From positions 6,885,765-6,949,764 of the forward strand of contig CM022666.1 in assembly GCA_012295275.1 (NCBI GenBank): a stretch of DNA of 64,000 bases, in the 5' to 3' direction. Position numbers and translations under genes: made by a program. The stretch is from Chrysomallon squamiferum (Eukaryota; Mollusca; Gastropoda; Neomphalida; Peltospiridae). Below are positions 17,115 through 29,208 of this stretch, piece by piece (the stretch's first letter is position 1; every line of letters begins with the position of its first letter). Under the pieces are notes generated by a model. It saw only the letters and a list, made by a program, of their open reading frames with translations. It was not told the DNA's origin and ran no database searches.

Positions 17115-17535
17115 CATTCCACTTTCAACTCTGCATCGACTACATGCACGTGGGCAGTATCCTGAACATTCCACGCCAGCTGCTGTTGACAGCATCATCA
17201 TCATCATGATCACTGGTGCAGCCACATTGTTGGTAAACACCGTTATTAATTGCTACCAACTGCACAACGTCTTATCACGAACAAAACCAAAAAAGTAAAA
17301 TAATTTGTCGAACAATCTCTCAGTGAAATCTTTCTATTTCGGTGGTCAGTTTAACTGTTGTTCTATGTTCCACCCCTCACAGAAATCTCACATCCAATTA
17401 CTGTGGCTCTGTTCATTCGCAGGAAAGCACAGACAGGCAGAATAACGGACACAGACATGCGTTGCTTTACCTAATTGTGTGCAATATGTCAGCTTTGCGG
17501 GCTGGAAGAATAATAGGATTGTAGCAAGCTTTGTT
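17115..17535. other. Unique CpG-containing island
   Basis: About 400 bp free of simple repeats apart from a CATCATCAT run near 17196. It includes GTTATTAATTGCTACCAA (17241) and several CpGs. Short plus-strand ORFs in it match nothing I recognise. Candidate regulatory element. Confidence 0.25.
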
Positions 17536-17579
17536 AAATAATTTTTAATACTTTGTTTGTATTTACCTGGTCAGGTGAG

Positions 17580-17890
17580 AGAGAAAAAACAAATAAAGAA
17601 GGTAATTATGAAGATAGGTGTAAAAATGAGATTAGAATGTGAATAGAGATAGATGTAGATATAGAGATAGATGTAGAGATAGAGATGGAGAAAGAATGAG
17701 AGAATGAAAAGGGAAAGAATGAGAGAATGAAAAGGTAAAGAATGAGAGAATGAAAAGGGAAAGGGAAAGAGTGGAAGAAAGAGATAGAGGGAGAGAGAAA
17801 GAGACAGAGAGAGATAATGAAACTGAGCTTAAGAAAAACAATTGAAAGAAATGAAAAAACAGGACAAGAGACAGAGAAAGAAAGAGGAAC
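17580..17890 (+). repeat. Imperfect GA-rich block
   Basis: Repeats of GAATGAGAGAATGAAAAGG and ATAGAGATAGATGTAGA within a purine-rich tract. Confidence 0.9.
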
Positions 17891-18286
17891 ATGCACACAA
17901 ATATATAAGATAAAATTTGCTATTAACAGAATCTGGCAGCAGGAACTGATCCCAAGTACTTAAGAAACACAAGACAGTCCTGTCTTTTGCAGTATTTTTA
18001 ACTTGAGATATAACCAGATATACCTGGAACTTGTAACAGTGTAAGCATACAAGAAGAAGCAATATATCTCTACTGAAATCTGTTCATGACTTAAATCGGC
18101 AAAGAAAAACGAAGAGAAAAGGAAAATCCATTACCTCTGACAAATGTTTTAATGAAATTTCAGTCTTTAAAGACATTTATGGATCTTAAATGTTTCGTTT
18201 TATAAGAGCTTCTAAAACTGGTCGTTGCCCCTCAAACTTTATTACAGCGTGTAAAACAGGAACACATCAGCTAACAGGATTGGTGA

Positions 18287-18457
18287 AAGTGGCAGTCCTC
18301 TCAAGTATCCTCATGATAATACCCCACTCCATTAATAATAATAATAATAAGAAGAAGAAGAAACAAATTAAGAAAATTAAAAATTAAAAAGATCATATAG
18401 TAGTGGTAGTCCTCACTTAATATTATAGTGTTATAGATGATAGCAGCCTATCAGTTT

Positions 18458-18511
<54 letters not shown>

Positions 18512-19030
18512 TAACAGGATTCATCTCATATCATATTAACAGTGGCATTCTACCAAACAATATTACATACAAAAACCATTGTGATAGTATTGCCATATCT
18601 TATAATGGCAGTATATCAATCCATATTAAAGCCTTATTTTATGTCTGTATTCCCATACTTTTTATTATAGTTTTGCTAGCAGTAAAATCTCTATAGTGGC
18701 AGTCCTCTTATCATATTATACTAGATTAAGCCAATATTAAATGCCTTTGTAGTGACTATCCTCCCATTATTAAAGATAAGAATATTGTGGCAGTCCTCTC
18801 ATATCTTACATTATAGTTTTACCAAGTGATATTCTATTATCTTACAATACTAAAGGCATGTTTATTGTGGCAGTCCTCTGATATCTTACATTATAGTTTT
18901 ACCAAGTGATGCTCTATGATCTTACAATATTAAAGGCGTGTTTATTGTGGCAGTCCTCTCATGTCTTTCAGTTTTAACATCCACCAAATATTAAACACAT
19001 GCATACAGTGGCTGTCCTCCCAAGTCTGAC
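18287..19030. repeat. Diverged tandem array, unit about 78 bp
   Basis: About ten units begin with GTGGCAGTCCTCTCATATC or a variant and continue with TTACATTATAGTTTTACCA and TTACAATATTAAAGGC. The copies at about 18788-18953 are almost identical and the outer ones are degraded. A pure GA run at 18460-18509 interrupts it. Confidence 0.9.
18460..18509 (+). repeat. (GA)n microsatellite
   Basis: About 25 pure GA units inside the 78-bp array. Confidence 0.95.
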
Positions 19031-19069
19031 TCTACAATGGCACCAATATATATCTGTCAACATTAGCTG

Positions 19070-19260
19070 ACAGCCCACACTAGGCGAGCTTTAGCTGCAC
19101 AATCCATCTCAGTCATTTAGCCATTAAAGTGCTGCAGCTTTTCAAACAATTGCGATTGCTCAGTTTAATTATCTATTAGCCAATCACGGCCGATGTTTCA
19201 TCACTGAAATGGATGATGAGTGTAATGACGTTAACATCGATCACATTGATTGGCTGAATT
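19070..19260. promoter_or_regulatory. CpG-containing unique island with inverted CCAAT-type sites
   Basis: Repeat-free sequence with at least six CpGs. AGCCAATCA at 19178-19186 and its exact reverse complement TGATTGGCT at 19247-19255 frame ATGACGTTAACATCGATCA. TTTAATTATC-type homeodomain motifs lie nearby. The composition differs sharply from both flanks. An enhancer-like role is inference only. Confidence 0.3.
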
Positions 19261-19651
19261 TATTTTGAGGAGATTTTTGATTGTTTTTTCATTCTTGTTT
19301 TTTTTTTGTTGTTTTTTTTTAAATTTTAAATTTGTTTTTTTTGAACAAATGACTATATGTACATGTTAATGGGGAATTTCAATGTCAAATTAAAACTTTT
19401 AACCTCACACACAGAGATTTAAAAAATTTTAAAACAGCATTATTCATTGTATGTGGGAAAGAGGAAATATTTCTTGCAATTAAATCAATGGCTTAAAAAT
19501 ATATAATTCCTCAAGTTTGGACTTCTCAAACAAAATGGTGAAGGATCAGTGTTTACAGTCATGTTTCTCATCCATGATATATCAAGGTGGAAAATTCATT
19601 AGTTTTGATTTTGAAATGGTTTAAAAACCTTAACCTTTATATAGTTCTTGA

Positions 19652-19656
<5 letters not shown>

Positions 19657-19732
<76 letters not shown>

Positions 19733-19746
19733 AGAGAGAGAGAGAG
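19657..19746 (+). repeat. (GA)n microsatellite
   Basis: About 45 GA units with one TAAG interruption near 19730. Confidence 0.95.
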
Positions 19747-20439
19747 AAACAAAGGGAAAATGAATTTATGTACCATACAGAAAGAAAGAAGGATAAACAA
19801 AATACAATGAGAAAGAGTGAGAAAAGAAAAATATAGAATGAGAACATATATACATTTTTAAAACAAACTGGACTCAACACACTAGAATGGAGAGAGGAAA
19901 AGAAAAATGATAATCTATCGTTTTTTTTTTTTTTTTTACAGAATAAAAAAACAATATACATTCACGGTTATTGCACTACAACTTACACCATTCAAGTAAT
20001 TGCCAAACTCAGTGTGTACCAGCTACATATATCATCTGGGTTGGTTTAAAAAGACATATCTATCTATCTACACATCCTGCTTCTATCCTTCCGAACTGCC
20101 TGCACACACGGATCGAAAGAGAATAAAAAATGATGTAGAAGAAAAAGTATGGGGAAGAAGAAAAAAAAAAAAGTAAAAAAAAAAAAAAAAAAAAAAATAA
20201 AAATATGTAGAAAAAACAAATTAGACAGTAGAGAGAGCAAAAAAAAAAATAAAATAAATAAAAAAAACAAGAAGCTAATGAGCATGGGTTAAAAAAAAAA
20301 AAAAAAAAAATAACAAGAAGATATTTGTTATGGTAAAAAAAAAAGTGTTGTGATTTGTTTTAAAAACGAGATGTGTAAATTACTCAAGAACATAATGCAG
20401 AAGAGTGTAAGCAAAACAAGCCAGTGATCAATAACCAAA

Positions 20440-20595
20440 TTGGCGATTTTAGCGCAAAAACATAAATCTGTTCAGGTTGAATAGTTGAGCGTCTTCGCGG
20501 GATGGGTCGTGTGTTGGCAATGTGATTTAGCTGTCCTGTTATTAACTGCATTCTTTTTGGCTTACCGTGGACAATTAAACATATTTCCTTGTGAT
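20440..20595. other. Unique CpG-containing island
   Basis: Unique sequence with several CpGs (for example GAGCGTCTTCGCGGGATGG near 20487) between A-rich repeats. No ORF or RNA recognised. Confidence 0.25.
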
Positions 20596-21299
20596 GAAAG
20601 CTATTCTGAGAACAGATTTTGGTAGAAAGAAAGAAAGAAAAAAAAAAAAAAAAAAAAAAAATGGGGAAAGAAAAAAGAAAGGAAAGGAATAAATATTGTA
20701 AAAAAATTAGATTTGTAAATAAAAATGTTTTATCGTTTATCCTGAACCGATTTCAAAAACACTTTCTTTCTTTCTTTCTTTCTTTCTTTCTCTCTTTCTC
20801 TCTGGTTATACTCTCACCCCCACACACATGCACACATGTATGCATTTCTGTCTCTGTTTCTCTCATTTTCATTGTGTAGACAGATAAATGAAAGAGGGTA
20901 AAAGAATAAACAAAAATATAACATGCAACTGCACATTATCATAACATTAACCATTACCACCATCACTGCAACCAATATTCTTACCCTCATCATCATCATA
21001 GTCTGAGTATACCTTCATAAATCTCAAAATTCTTTTTTTTTTTATAAAATATGATTCCTGTCCTTCCTCACTCCTTATATTTATCATCATAAAAAAGAAC
21101 AAAAAAAAAAAAGGAAAAAAAAAAAACGAACTCTTCAGACAAAAGTACTGAATATTAGAAATGCATTTTAATTAAGAATCAATCAAACTGTGTTTTTAAC
21201 TAATGAAGGTTCAAACAAATCTCTGAGAGGTTTGTAATATAAGAATCTGGAAGCTCTGTGTAATGAAGTGATTGTTAGTATGTTACAATAGTTTCAGAA

Positions 21300-21390
21300 G
21301 ATAAAGATTAGTTTTGAATTTTAGCTGGTACAGGGATTTGATCTCACAACCCAGCAACAAGACCAACCACTGTGTAGTTTAATTATTTCT
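21300..21390 (-). mobile_element. Possible tRNA-derived SINE remnant
   Basis: On the minus strand it reads GGGTTGTGAGATCAAATCCC, containing GATCAAATC, which fits the polymerase III B-box core GWTCRANNC. It is preceded by a weak A-box-like stretch. No complete tRNA fold, tail or target-site duplication is visible. Confidence 0.35.
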
Positions 21391-21804
21391 GTTGTTGAGA
21401 GAAGTAATTAGAGAATGCACTGAAACACACGCATACAAGAATCACAAATCATTTGCCTCAACAGTTATGCCTTTATATAAAAACATCAGCTTCAACAACA
21501 GCAATCCAAATCCAATAATTTGTATTTCACACAAACTGACAAAAAAAAAAAAAAAAATATATAAAAACAAAAATCGGTGTTTTACGACATTACCGCTAGA
21601 TCAGTATAAACAAGTTTTATACCAAAACCATGACAACATGCATGTTTTGTACATATTTTTAAAAAAACCAGAAAGAAAAGAGAAAAAAAAGAATTAATTT
21701 CTGCTTTAAAATGAATCGGCTAGGTGTGGAGAGACTTGTTTGTTGTTACACAGACCACAATCATGACAAAATGTGAAAAGCTATTAGTAAGTTAATCTGA
21801 TAAG

Positions 21805-21880
21805 TGTGGTGTGAGACCCTGACTTATTTTTAAAAAAAACATGTGGTGTGAGACCCTGACTTATTTAAAAAAAAACACAT
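21805..21880. repeat. Two-copy direct repeat, period 37 bp
   Basis: GTGGTGTGAGACCCTGACTT is repeated exactly, each copy followed by ATTT and an A-rich tail ending in ACA. Confidence 0.9.
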
Positions 21881-22259
21881 CTCTCTCTCTCTCTCTCTCA
21901 GGATGCCTGGCCAGGCATACTTTTCATCTGAAACCAAAAATTCTTCTTCTGTCTGTGATCCTGATGTTCAAGCACGTCATGACTGTTCATCTGTTTTACA
22001 ACATATTCTAACATTAAACAAACCTTTACCCATCTTTTAAAATATTTACTAGCTTCAAAATATATCCTTGCTTTAAAATAAATCTCATACCGAATTTTAA
22101 AAATATCCTTCAGATAAAATACATAATTATTTTACAGTATATCCTTTCTTCAAAATACATTTTTTTTTCTGACTTTACAATGTGTTTTTGCTATTGTTTA
22201 CAACTTAAACAGATATTACTACCTGTTTTAACAGTCTCACAAAAATATTTGTAAGAACA

Positions 22260-23175
22260 AAGTAACCAGTGGATGCAACAATTAACCACAACCTTGTACA
22301 GCATGCTGCAACAATAAGCAGCATAACAGACTAACAATGAACTGACTAATGATTATAACAACCAGTTATAGGACAATACACAACCAAGTATGTTTTACAA
22401 CAACCAGCTAGATGAAGATATGTATGTTGATAAAACAGTCAACTCTATCATGATAACAGCCAAATACAATGAAATATAACAACCAACTGTATGATGAATA
22501 ACAACCAAATATATGATATAACATTTAGAAGTATGGTAATATAACAACTGACAGTATGGCGACATAACAACTGACAGTATGGCAATACATCAACTAACAG
22601 TATGGCGACATAACAACTGACAGTATGGTGACATAACAACTGACAGTATGGCGACATAACAACTGACAGTATGGCAACATAACAATTGACAGTATGGCAA
22701 TACAACAACTGACAGTATGTGATGTAACAATTGACAGTATGGCAATACAACAACTGACAGTATGGCGATATAACAACTGACAGTATGGTAATATAACAAC
22801 TGACAGTATGGCAATGCAACAACTGACAGTATGGTGATATAACAACTGACAGTATGGCGACATAACAACTGACAGTATGGTGACATAACAACAGACAGTA
22901 TGGCGACATAAAAACTGACAGCATGGCAACATAACAACTGACAGCATGGCGACATAACAACTGACAGTATGGTGACATAACAACTGACAGTATGGCAACG
23001 TAACAACTGACAGTATGGCGATATAACAACTGACAGTATGGCATTACAACAACTGACAGTATGGCAACATAACAACTGAAAGAATGGTCATATAACAAAC
23101 AACCGTACACTGATCACCAACAATAAGTGACACGACAACGATGTTAACAACCAAACGTATTATCATGTAACAACA
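22260..23175. repeat. 23-bp minisatellite with degenerate flanks
   Basis: About 25 units of 23 bp at 22529-23099, built of CAGTATGGCGACATAACAAC plus TGA with point variants. Both flanks (22260-22528 and 23100-23175) hold increasingly degraded units such as AACAACCAACTGTATGATG. Because 23 is not a multiple of three, the array is open in all three minus-strand frames, giving spurious ORFs of up to 220 codons. Confidence 0.95.
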
Positions 23176-23189
23176 AAATGCTCTGACAT

Positions 23190-23880
23190 ATCCGAGGACT
23201 GGTGCTTGTCTGTGACCATGTTGTGCAGCCAGTAAGATGTGACAGACAGAAAATTGCGGCTGTTAAGAAAAAGTGACTAATTATTCTTATATCGGTCAAC
23301 AAGCAAACAGTTTAAAAGAGTCAGCCGTTATTCTCGGTCTGCCAGCGAAACTGATAAATGCCTTAAAGAAACAAACGTTAATTCATCGGCTTCTCGCGAA
23401 GGACAATAAATTCCATTAGAGGCACGGAGAACAAGCCATTCCAGTCAGCCCCACTTCCACAACGTTGCCAGCGCCAATTTTACAAGCATGTACGACGATT
23501 GTGCCTGTGCGTAAACAGCAGGATTCGCGAGATTTATTGTTATTATTCTTCCCCAGCAAGATTGAAACGTCTGGCGAAAAGGCTTTGTCAAAGACGGTCT
23601 GTTGTTATGCGTTGTTAAGTGAAACGAAACCTGCGAGGCCGAGGAGGTTGCTTCATTGCGCCGAATGTTTGTGTCCAGCAGTTGAAAGTCAGCATTGTTT
23701 GGAGACGAATGTGAAAAGTTACAAAAGCGAGATGGAGACAAAAGTTTCTGATTTTGACTTTGAACATTTAGAGTGCAGTTTATTATCATCATTGTCATCA
23801 TCATCATCAGGCATCATGGCCTTGGACTTTCAATGGAAGCATTGTCAAGACGATGTGAAAGATTTCAGATGACGTCTCTG
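23190..23880. other. CpG-rich unique island, about 690 bp
   Basis: The longest high-complexity, CpG-containing non-exonic stretch of this intron. It is bounded by the 23-bp array and by a 110-bp array. A 135-codon plus-strand frame (23465-23872) and a 120-codon minus-strand frame overlap. Neither has a recognisable domain and no splice sites frame them convincingly. It could be a conserved non-coding element, an alternative exon or simply unexpanded ancestral intron. Confidence 0.3.
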
Positions 23881-24275
23881 AATGTTGATAATTAATACAC
23901 AGACATATAAACTTATATTTGTATTCATGTATTCATCAAGCACATATTTCATGTGTCACAATAAAAATTTCAGCTGATATTTTTATATGTTAGTAATTAA
24001 TAAAACTTACATATATATTTGTAATCATGGTTCAAGCACATATTTGATGGGTCTCACTAAAGACACTGTCTAAATGATTTAAAAGCTTTCAGCTGATATC
24101 TTTTAACAATTAAAGTAGTTATATTCATGGTTCAAGCACATATTTGATGGGTCTCACTAAAAGCACTGTCTAAATGATTTGAAAGCTTTCAGCTGATGTC
24201 TCTGTATTTATTAACAATTAACATATTTACATAAGTAGTTATATTCATGGTTCAAGCACACACTTGATGGGTCAG
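23866..24275. repeat. Tandem array, four copies, unit about 110-120 bp
   Basis: Copies contain TTCATGGTTCAAGCACATAT, TTGATGGGTCTCACTAAA, GCACTGTCTAAATGATTT and AAAGCTTTCAGCTGATGTC. The two middle copies (about 24026-24200) are nearly identical, the first is diverged and the last truncated. Confidence 0.9.
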
Positions 24276-24622
24276 AGTCTTTATCAAAGATGGCTGCCAC
24301 GTCCTTGTTGAGTCCTGTGTTTTATTACTGATGCTACTCAGTGGAACAGAGATAGACTGAAGTGTGACAGATCGCATGTTCTACTCTTCTCAGGGAACCG
24401 AAGACGTTACTTCCTGTTCTGACTTCAGCCAAAATTCCACGAGAAACACATCAAAGCTATCTTGTCTACGATTTGAGAACATTTTTTTTGTAACAGTGAT
24501 TATTTAAACAGCTGTCTGCTGAAAAACCTTTCTGTACTGCAGTGATGTGAATAATTTAAACATACATGGCTCAACTGAATAATGAATGCAGATACAAACA
24601 TGCATGCAAACAGAATCAGATT

Positions 24623-24647
24623 CACACACACACACACACACACACAC

Positions 24648-24716
<69 letters not shown>
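24623..24716. repeat. (CA)n-(GA)n compound microsatellite
   Basis: CA units at 24623-24648, then TGCA, then about 33 GA units. Confidence 0.95.
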
Positions 24717-24719
<3 letters not shown>

Positions 24720-25540
24720 CGATAACACAAGGACAATAACAATGTGTTCTTCAAGCACACACACATTATATATATATATATATATATTAAATCTTTCTAC
24801 ATATCTAAATAAATTTTATACCATTTTTTTCCAATTATATCAGCATAAGCATATAATAAATAAATAAATAAATAAATAATAATAACAGTAATAATAATAT
24901 AATCACCAACAACAGCAACAATAATAAATTAATAAAAAAAGAAAAAAATTAATTTTAAAAAAGAAAAAATACTAATTCATCACTAACAATTAAAAGTTTA
25001 TAATTATTAAAAACGGTAACATCAGTAAAATGTTGCAATGAAAGTTATCACTAACCAGAAAACTGCTAGATGCACTAAGGTGAGATAACATGAAGGTGTG
25101 TCAGGTAAAAATGTACAGGTGAAAACACCTGTCTTAATATCACACAGGTGAAATGAGCAGAACCAAGATTAATTCTGTTTCAAGTGAACCGTTTACTTGT
25201 TTTCAAAAAATTTACTTCCTTTCTGATGAATTGTAAATAAAAATTTAAAAAAATTTTTTTTTTTTTTATAAAAATACTAATTTAAAAACATTTATCAAAA
25301 TTGTTGTAGATAAATGAATTAATTTCTTTTCTCTTTTTCTTTATTATTATTTTTTTAAATATAAAGAAATAAAAAAAAAAAAAATATAAAAAAAAATAAA
25401 ATTTTTTTTTTAAAAACCAAATCATATAATAAACAGGAATTCAGGATATGGAAAAAAAAAAAAAAAAAAAAAAAAAATCAATAAAAAAAAAATCTAATAT
25501 CTAAATTTGAAATCAGTTTCCAAAATTAACAAACAACATC

Positions 25541-25575
<35 letters not shown>

Positions 25576-27496
25576 ATAATAAATAATAAAATAATTCTAA
25601 AAATATTTATCTAAATAACTGTAGATAAGCAAATTTATTAAAGCATTTCTTTTTTTAAATTTTTATAAAAAAAATTTGAAAACCAAATCAAACTATATTC
25701 AGGAAAGTCAGGATAACAAAAACAAAAAAAATTTCTAAATTCAATATTTATTTTTTAACATTTATATATTTTTTTTTCATCTTTTTTTATCCATTTCTAA
25801 AATTAAAATTTAATTCGCCTCAGTAAACATCAGTTGCCCGTAAAGCTTATTACATCTGGATAAAAGTGAGTCAATTAATATTTATTTTAGGAAATCATTT
25901 TTCTAATTCTTTTCCTCATTTATCTGGGATTATTTTTTATTTTATATTATTTTTCTAAACAGCAACTTATAATGAAGATGATAATACTGTTATACTAATA
26001 ATGATAATAATAAAGTTCACAATAACAGTACATTGAATATTAACCTCAATCCTAATATACTATTCCTACTACTACTGCTAATATCTCCATAATAATAATA
26101 ACAATAACAACAATAATAATAATAATAATTGTAATAGTAGTAGTAGTAGTAGTTATAGTAGTATTAGTAATAACAGAGTAATAACAACATAATAATAATT
26201 ATAATAAAATAATAATGATGATGAAAACAAGAAGAAAAAGAAAATGGTAAATAAACAACAACAAAAACAAAAGTAATCAAACAAGCTTAAATCAAACTGC
26301 ATTAAATAAAAAAAGGTTTCCTACAAAACTTGAACTTTCAGTCTCTGATAACATCTGGTTTCACTCCAAAATGGTTTAAACTTAAACACGTTCAATGCGA
26401 TCTGATTAATTTTAATAGTATGTTTAAATAATTTCCTATCATACTCTTCATCAATGAAATACCAGGTCTTTAATTTATTTTATTTTTATTATTTTTTATT
26501 ATTTATTTATTTATTTTTAAATTAACTTGTTAAACATTTTTTTATAATAATAATATTATTGTTATTATTATTATTATTGAACATAATTCTTCTTTACCAT
26601 ATGAACAGAAATAAAAACACTAAAAAGAGAAAAACTGATTCATTTTTGTTGTGGAATCTAAACAAAACACAAAATACATTTAACGTAAAATATAATTATG
26701 AAAATGTCAGAAAGAGAGAGATACAAATGTGGCGTTGTGACTGATGTAGTGTATGTGTGACTGGCACGTCATCAGCGATGATGTAACAGTGATCTGATGC
26801 TGTGTTAGTGTTGCTGCTGAAGTTAGGAGAATATTGATTGTGTTGGAAACTGAATCTACAGTTTGTTATTGTGAAAATGTTTTCAATCAATTCTGGATAA
26901 AACAAACAGGTTTAGAAAAAAGAAAAAAAGGAATTAAAAAAAAAAGAATGAAAAAAAGAAGAGAAAAATAAATAGAAGAACAAGCAGTAATATAGAAAAT
27001 AAAATAAAATAAAATAAAATAAAATAAAATAAAATAAAAAAAAAAAAATTATTAAGAAATAAAAATTAAATAAATAATTAATATTGTTATTGTAAACACT
27101 AATTGTCTCTCTTTTTCTCTGCTTCCCTCCCTCCTTTCTGACCCTCACTCTTATCCTTTCCCCATCTCTGTATATCTCTCTATAACTCTCTCTGTCTGCC
27201 ACTCTCTTTTTCATTCACATATACTTCACTAACCTTTCATAATTTTACCTCCAAATTTAGCAGACAAAAAAAAGAAAAAAGAAAAACAGTAAAAAAAAAA
27301 AATAATAATAATAATAAATAATAATAATAAAAAAAAGACAGCAAATTTTCGTCATCTTCCCACCTAAAATAACAATTTTCATCTCTTTCACATGCCGTGT
27401 AAATAAAAGTCAAAGGGAATGAATTGGTGCGACAGACACATTAGGTTAAATGTCTGACAGAAACATTTATGTCAAACACATGAATAGATAAGATAA

Positions 27497-27531
<35 letters not shown>

Positions 27532-27639
27532 ATGAAAGAAATCGAAGAAAAATTTCTAAGGTGAAGAGAAGAAAATGTTGCAGAAAAAACAACAAGCAGC
27601 ATGACAAGTGTATTAATAAAGTTGATTTATAAATTTCTT

Positions 27640-27722
27640 GTTAATCACGTGTCTGAGTTGACGTAGCAGACGTCTGAATAGCCATGACAGCGTTTGACGA
27701 TTTACATGATGCAGACGTGAAA
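27640..27722. other. Short CpG-containing unique island
   Basis: Contains AATCACGTGTCTGAG (an E-box CACGTG) and two GCAGACGT motifs (27668 and 27711) between poly-A runs. Function unknown. Confidence 0.25.
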
Positions 27723-28034
27723 AAAAAAAAAAAAAAAAAAATGGAGAGAAAAAAAGAAACTGAAGATGCAAAGTTTGACGTTTATTCAATAAATTTGTGG
27801 TTTTTTCTTTTTATATAAACTTTTTGTTGTAAACTATAATAATTTTTAGTTTTCTAAAAGTGTATCTTGCAAAAGGAATAAAGTTTTCAAATAACTAATT
27901 AATGCAACAAAAATGATTAAATTAATATTAAAAAAACAAGAAAACACCACCAAATAACTAAACAAAGCAATAATAAAAAAAAAAAAAAATAAATAAATAA
28001 AAATAAATAAAAAATAAAAATGACAACAATAATC

Positions 28035-28035
<1 letters not shown>

Positions 28036-28110
<75 letters not shown>

Positions 28111-28112
28111 GT
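28036..28112. repeat. (AAT)n microsatellite
   Basis: About 25 AAT units with one interruption at 28078. Confidence 0.95.
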
Positions 28113-28370
28113 AATATTAATGACAATAAACAACAACAACAATAATAACTATAATAACAATCAGCTGGACACTATCTACATCAACTTGACCACTTGACCA
28201 AGATACATTAATCAAATACTCCTTCATGCCATAAAGAACTTTTACGGCAACGAAAAAAAAATAATAAAAAAAAGTTCGTTCCACTTTGGACAGGACAGAA
28301 CCAATTTTCGTGAAATGATTTAATGAGGTAACAAGCTGAAGACAGAAAACTGTTAGATCTCAACACTCAC

Positions 28371-28485
28371 CTTGAGTCCTGTACCTGCGCATGCGATTCC
28401 TAGCGCCATCGCAGCTCCGAATCTGACGTGAGGGTTGTAGCTTTCTGACAACAGCGACACAACACTGGGACACTGCTCCGGAGTC
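28371..28485 (-). CDS. PSMD1/Rpn2 exon, PC-repeat region
   Basis: A 115-nt minus-strand exon with a CTCGTTTCAG acceptor (AG at plus 28486-28487) and a GTGAGT donor (plus 28365-28370). Its first base completes a codon and the next 38 codons read [20 protein letters not shown] then [18 protein letters not shown]. This is the segment of PSMD1 just before EAINLLEPM, at roughly residue 630 of about 950 in the vertebrate protein. It contains a classic proteasome/cyclosome repeat ([14 protein letters not shown]). The product is the Rpn2 scaffold of the 26S proteasome base. The frame is intact and joins the exon at 4954-5070 without a gap. GC and CpG content are much higher than the surrounding intron. 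The preceding exon is not found anywhere to 64000. Confidence 0.95.
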
Positions 28486-28504
28486 CTGAAACGAGAGGGA
28501 GAGA

Positions 28505-28724
28505 GACGGTTTTACTTATTTTCTTATTTATTTTGTTAGTTATTTATTTATTTTGTCAGTTATTTATTTTATTTATTTTTTTTGGTTATTTTTATTTTTA
28601 ATTTTTTTATTTATGTTTTTTTTTTTGGCATTTATTTATTCTGTTATGTATTTTATTATTTATTTACTTTTTTTTTGTTTTTTTTTGGTTATTTATTTAT
28701 TCTGTTATTTATTTTCTTATTTGT

Positions 28725-28763
<39 letters not shown>

Positions 28764-28950
28764 GTTTCTTATTTTCTTATTTATTTTCTTATTTATTTAG
28801 TTTCTTATTTATTTTCTTATTTATTTATATATTTATTTATTTTCTTATTTATTTTCTTATTTATTTATTTATTTAGTTGTTTGCTATTTATTTAATTATC
28901 TTGGTATATATACATTTATTTTCTTATTTGTTTATTTAAAATCAGAGGGA
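28505..28950. repeat. (TTTA)n array with TTTC/TTAG variants
   Basis: About 400 bp of TTTA tetranucleotides, with TTTTCTTATTTA higher-order variants at 28760-28870. Starts 20 bp upstream of the PSMD1 exon's acceptor. Confidence 0.95.
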
Positions 28951-29118
28951 AAATATTAAAGAGCTAGCAGGATGATGTTGGAAGTTAGAGAAAGAAAATG
29001 AAAAAAAGAGAAATAAAGAGAGAAACAAAAAGTAAAAATAAAAAATGTGGGAAAAGTGAAATAGGACAGACTGAATGATAGAAACATAAGGCATTAGATA
29101 AACAGACAGACAGACACA

Positions 29119-29123
29119 AAGAA

Positions 29124-29204
<81 letters not shown>
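29119..29204 (+). repeat. (GA)n microsatellite
   Basis: About 40 pure GA units, preceded by ACAGACAGACAGAC. Confidence 0.95.

Positions 29205-29208
<4 letters not shown>

Larger units (their letters stand above)
5071..28370 (-). other. PSMD1 intron, 23.3 kb
   Basis: Intron between PSMD1 exons 28371-28485 and 4954-5070 (donor GTGAGT, acceptor TTTGCAG on the minus strand). Coding phases of the two exons join perfectly across it. It is filled with microsatellites, diverged tandem arrays and a few CpG-containing unique islands, listed separately. Stretches not listed separately (about 5080-6230, 6690-7250, 7620-8390, 9120-10430, 11180-12830, 15080-16430, 24850-27640) are AT-rich low-complexity or unique intronic sequence in which I see no gene. 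Confidence 0.85.

Noticed and set aside
22529-23099. CRISPR-like regular repeats
   Set aside because: Units are directly tandem with no unique spacers, in a clearly eukaryotic context. The same holds for 36.1 and 40.3 kb.
22448-23110. 220-codon ORF with repeating CQLLCRHTVSCYVAI
   Set aside because: Product of the 23-bp minisatellite; equivalent ORFs exist in the other two frames, and the unit length is not a multiple of three.
23465-23872. 135-codon ORF in the unique island
   Set aside because: No recognisable domain, an overlapping opposite-strand frame of similar length, and no clear splice signals. Kept as an island, not a gene.
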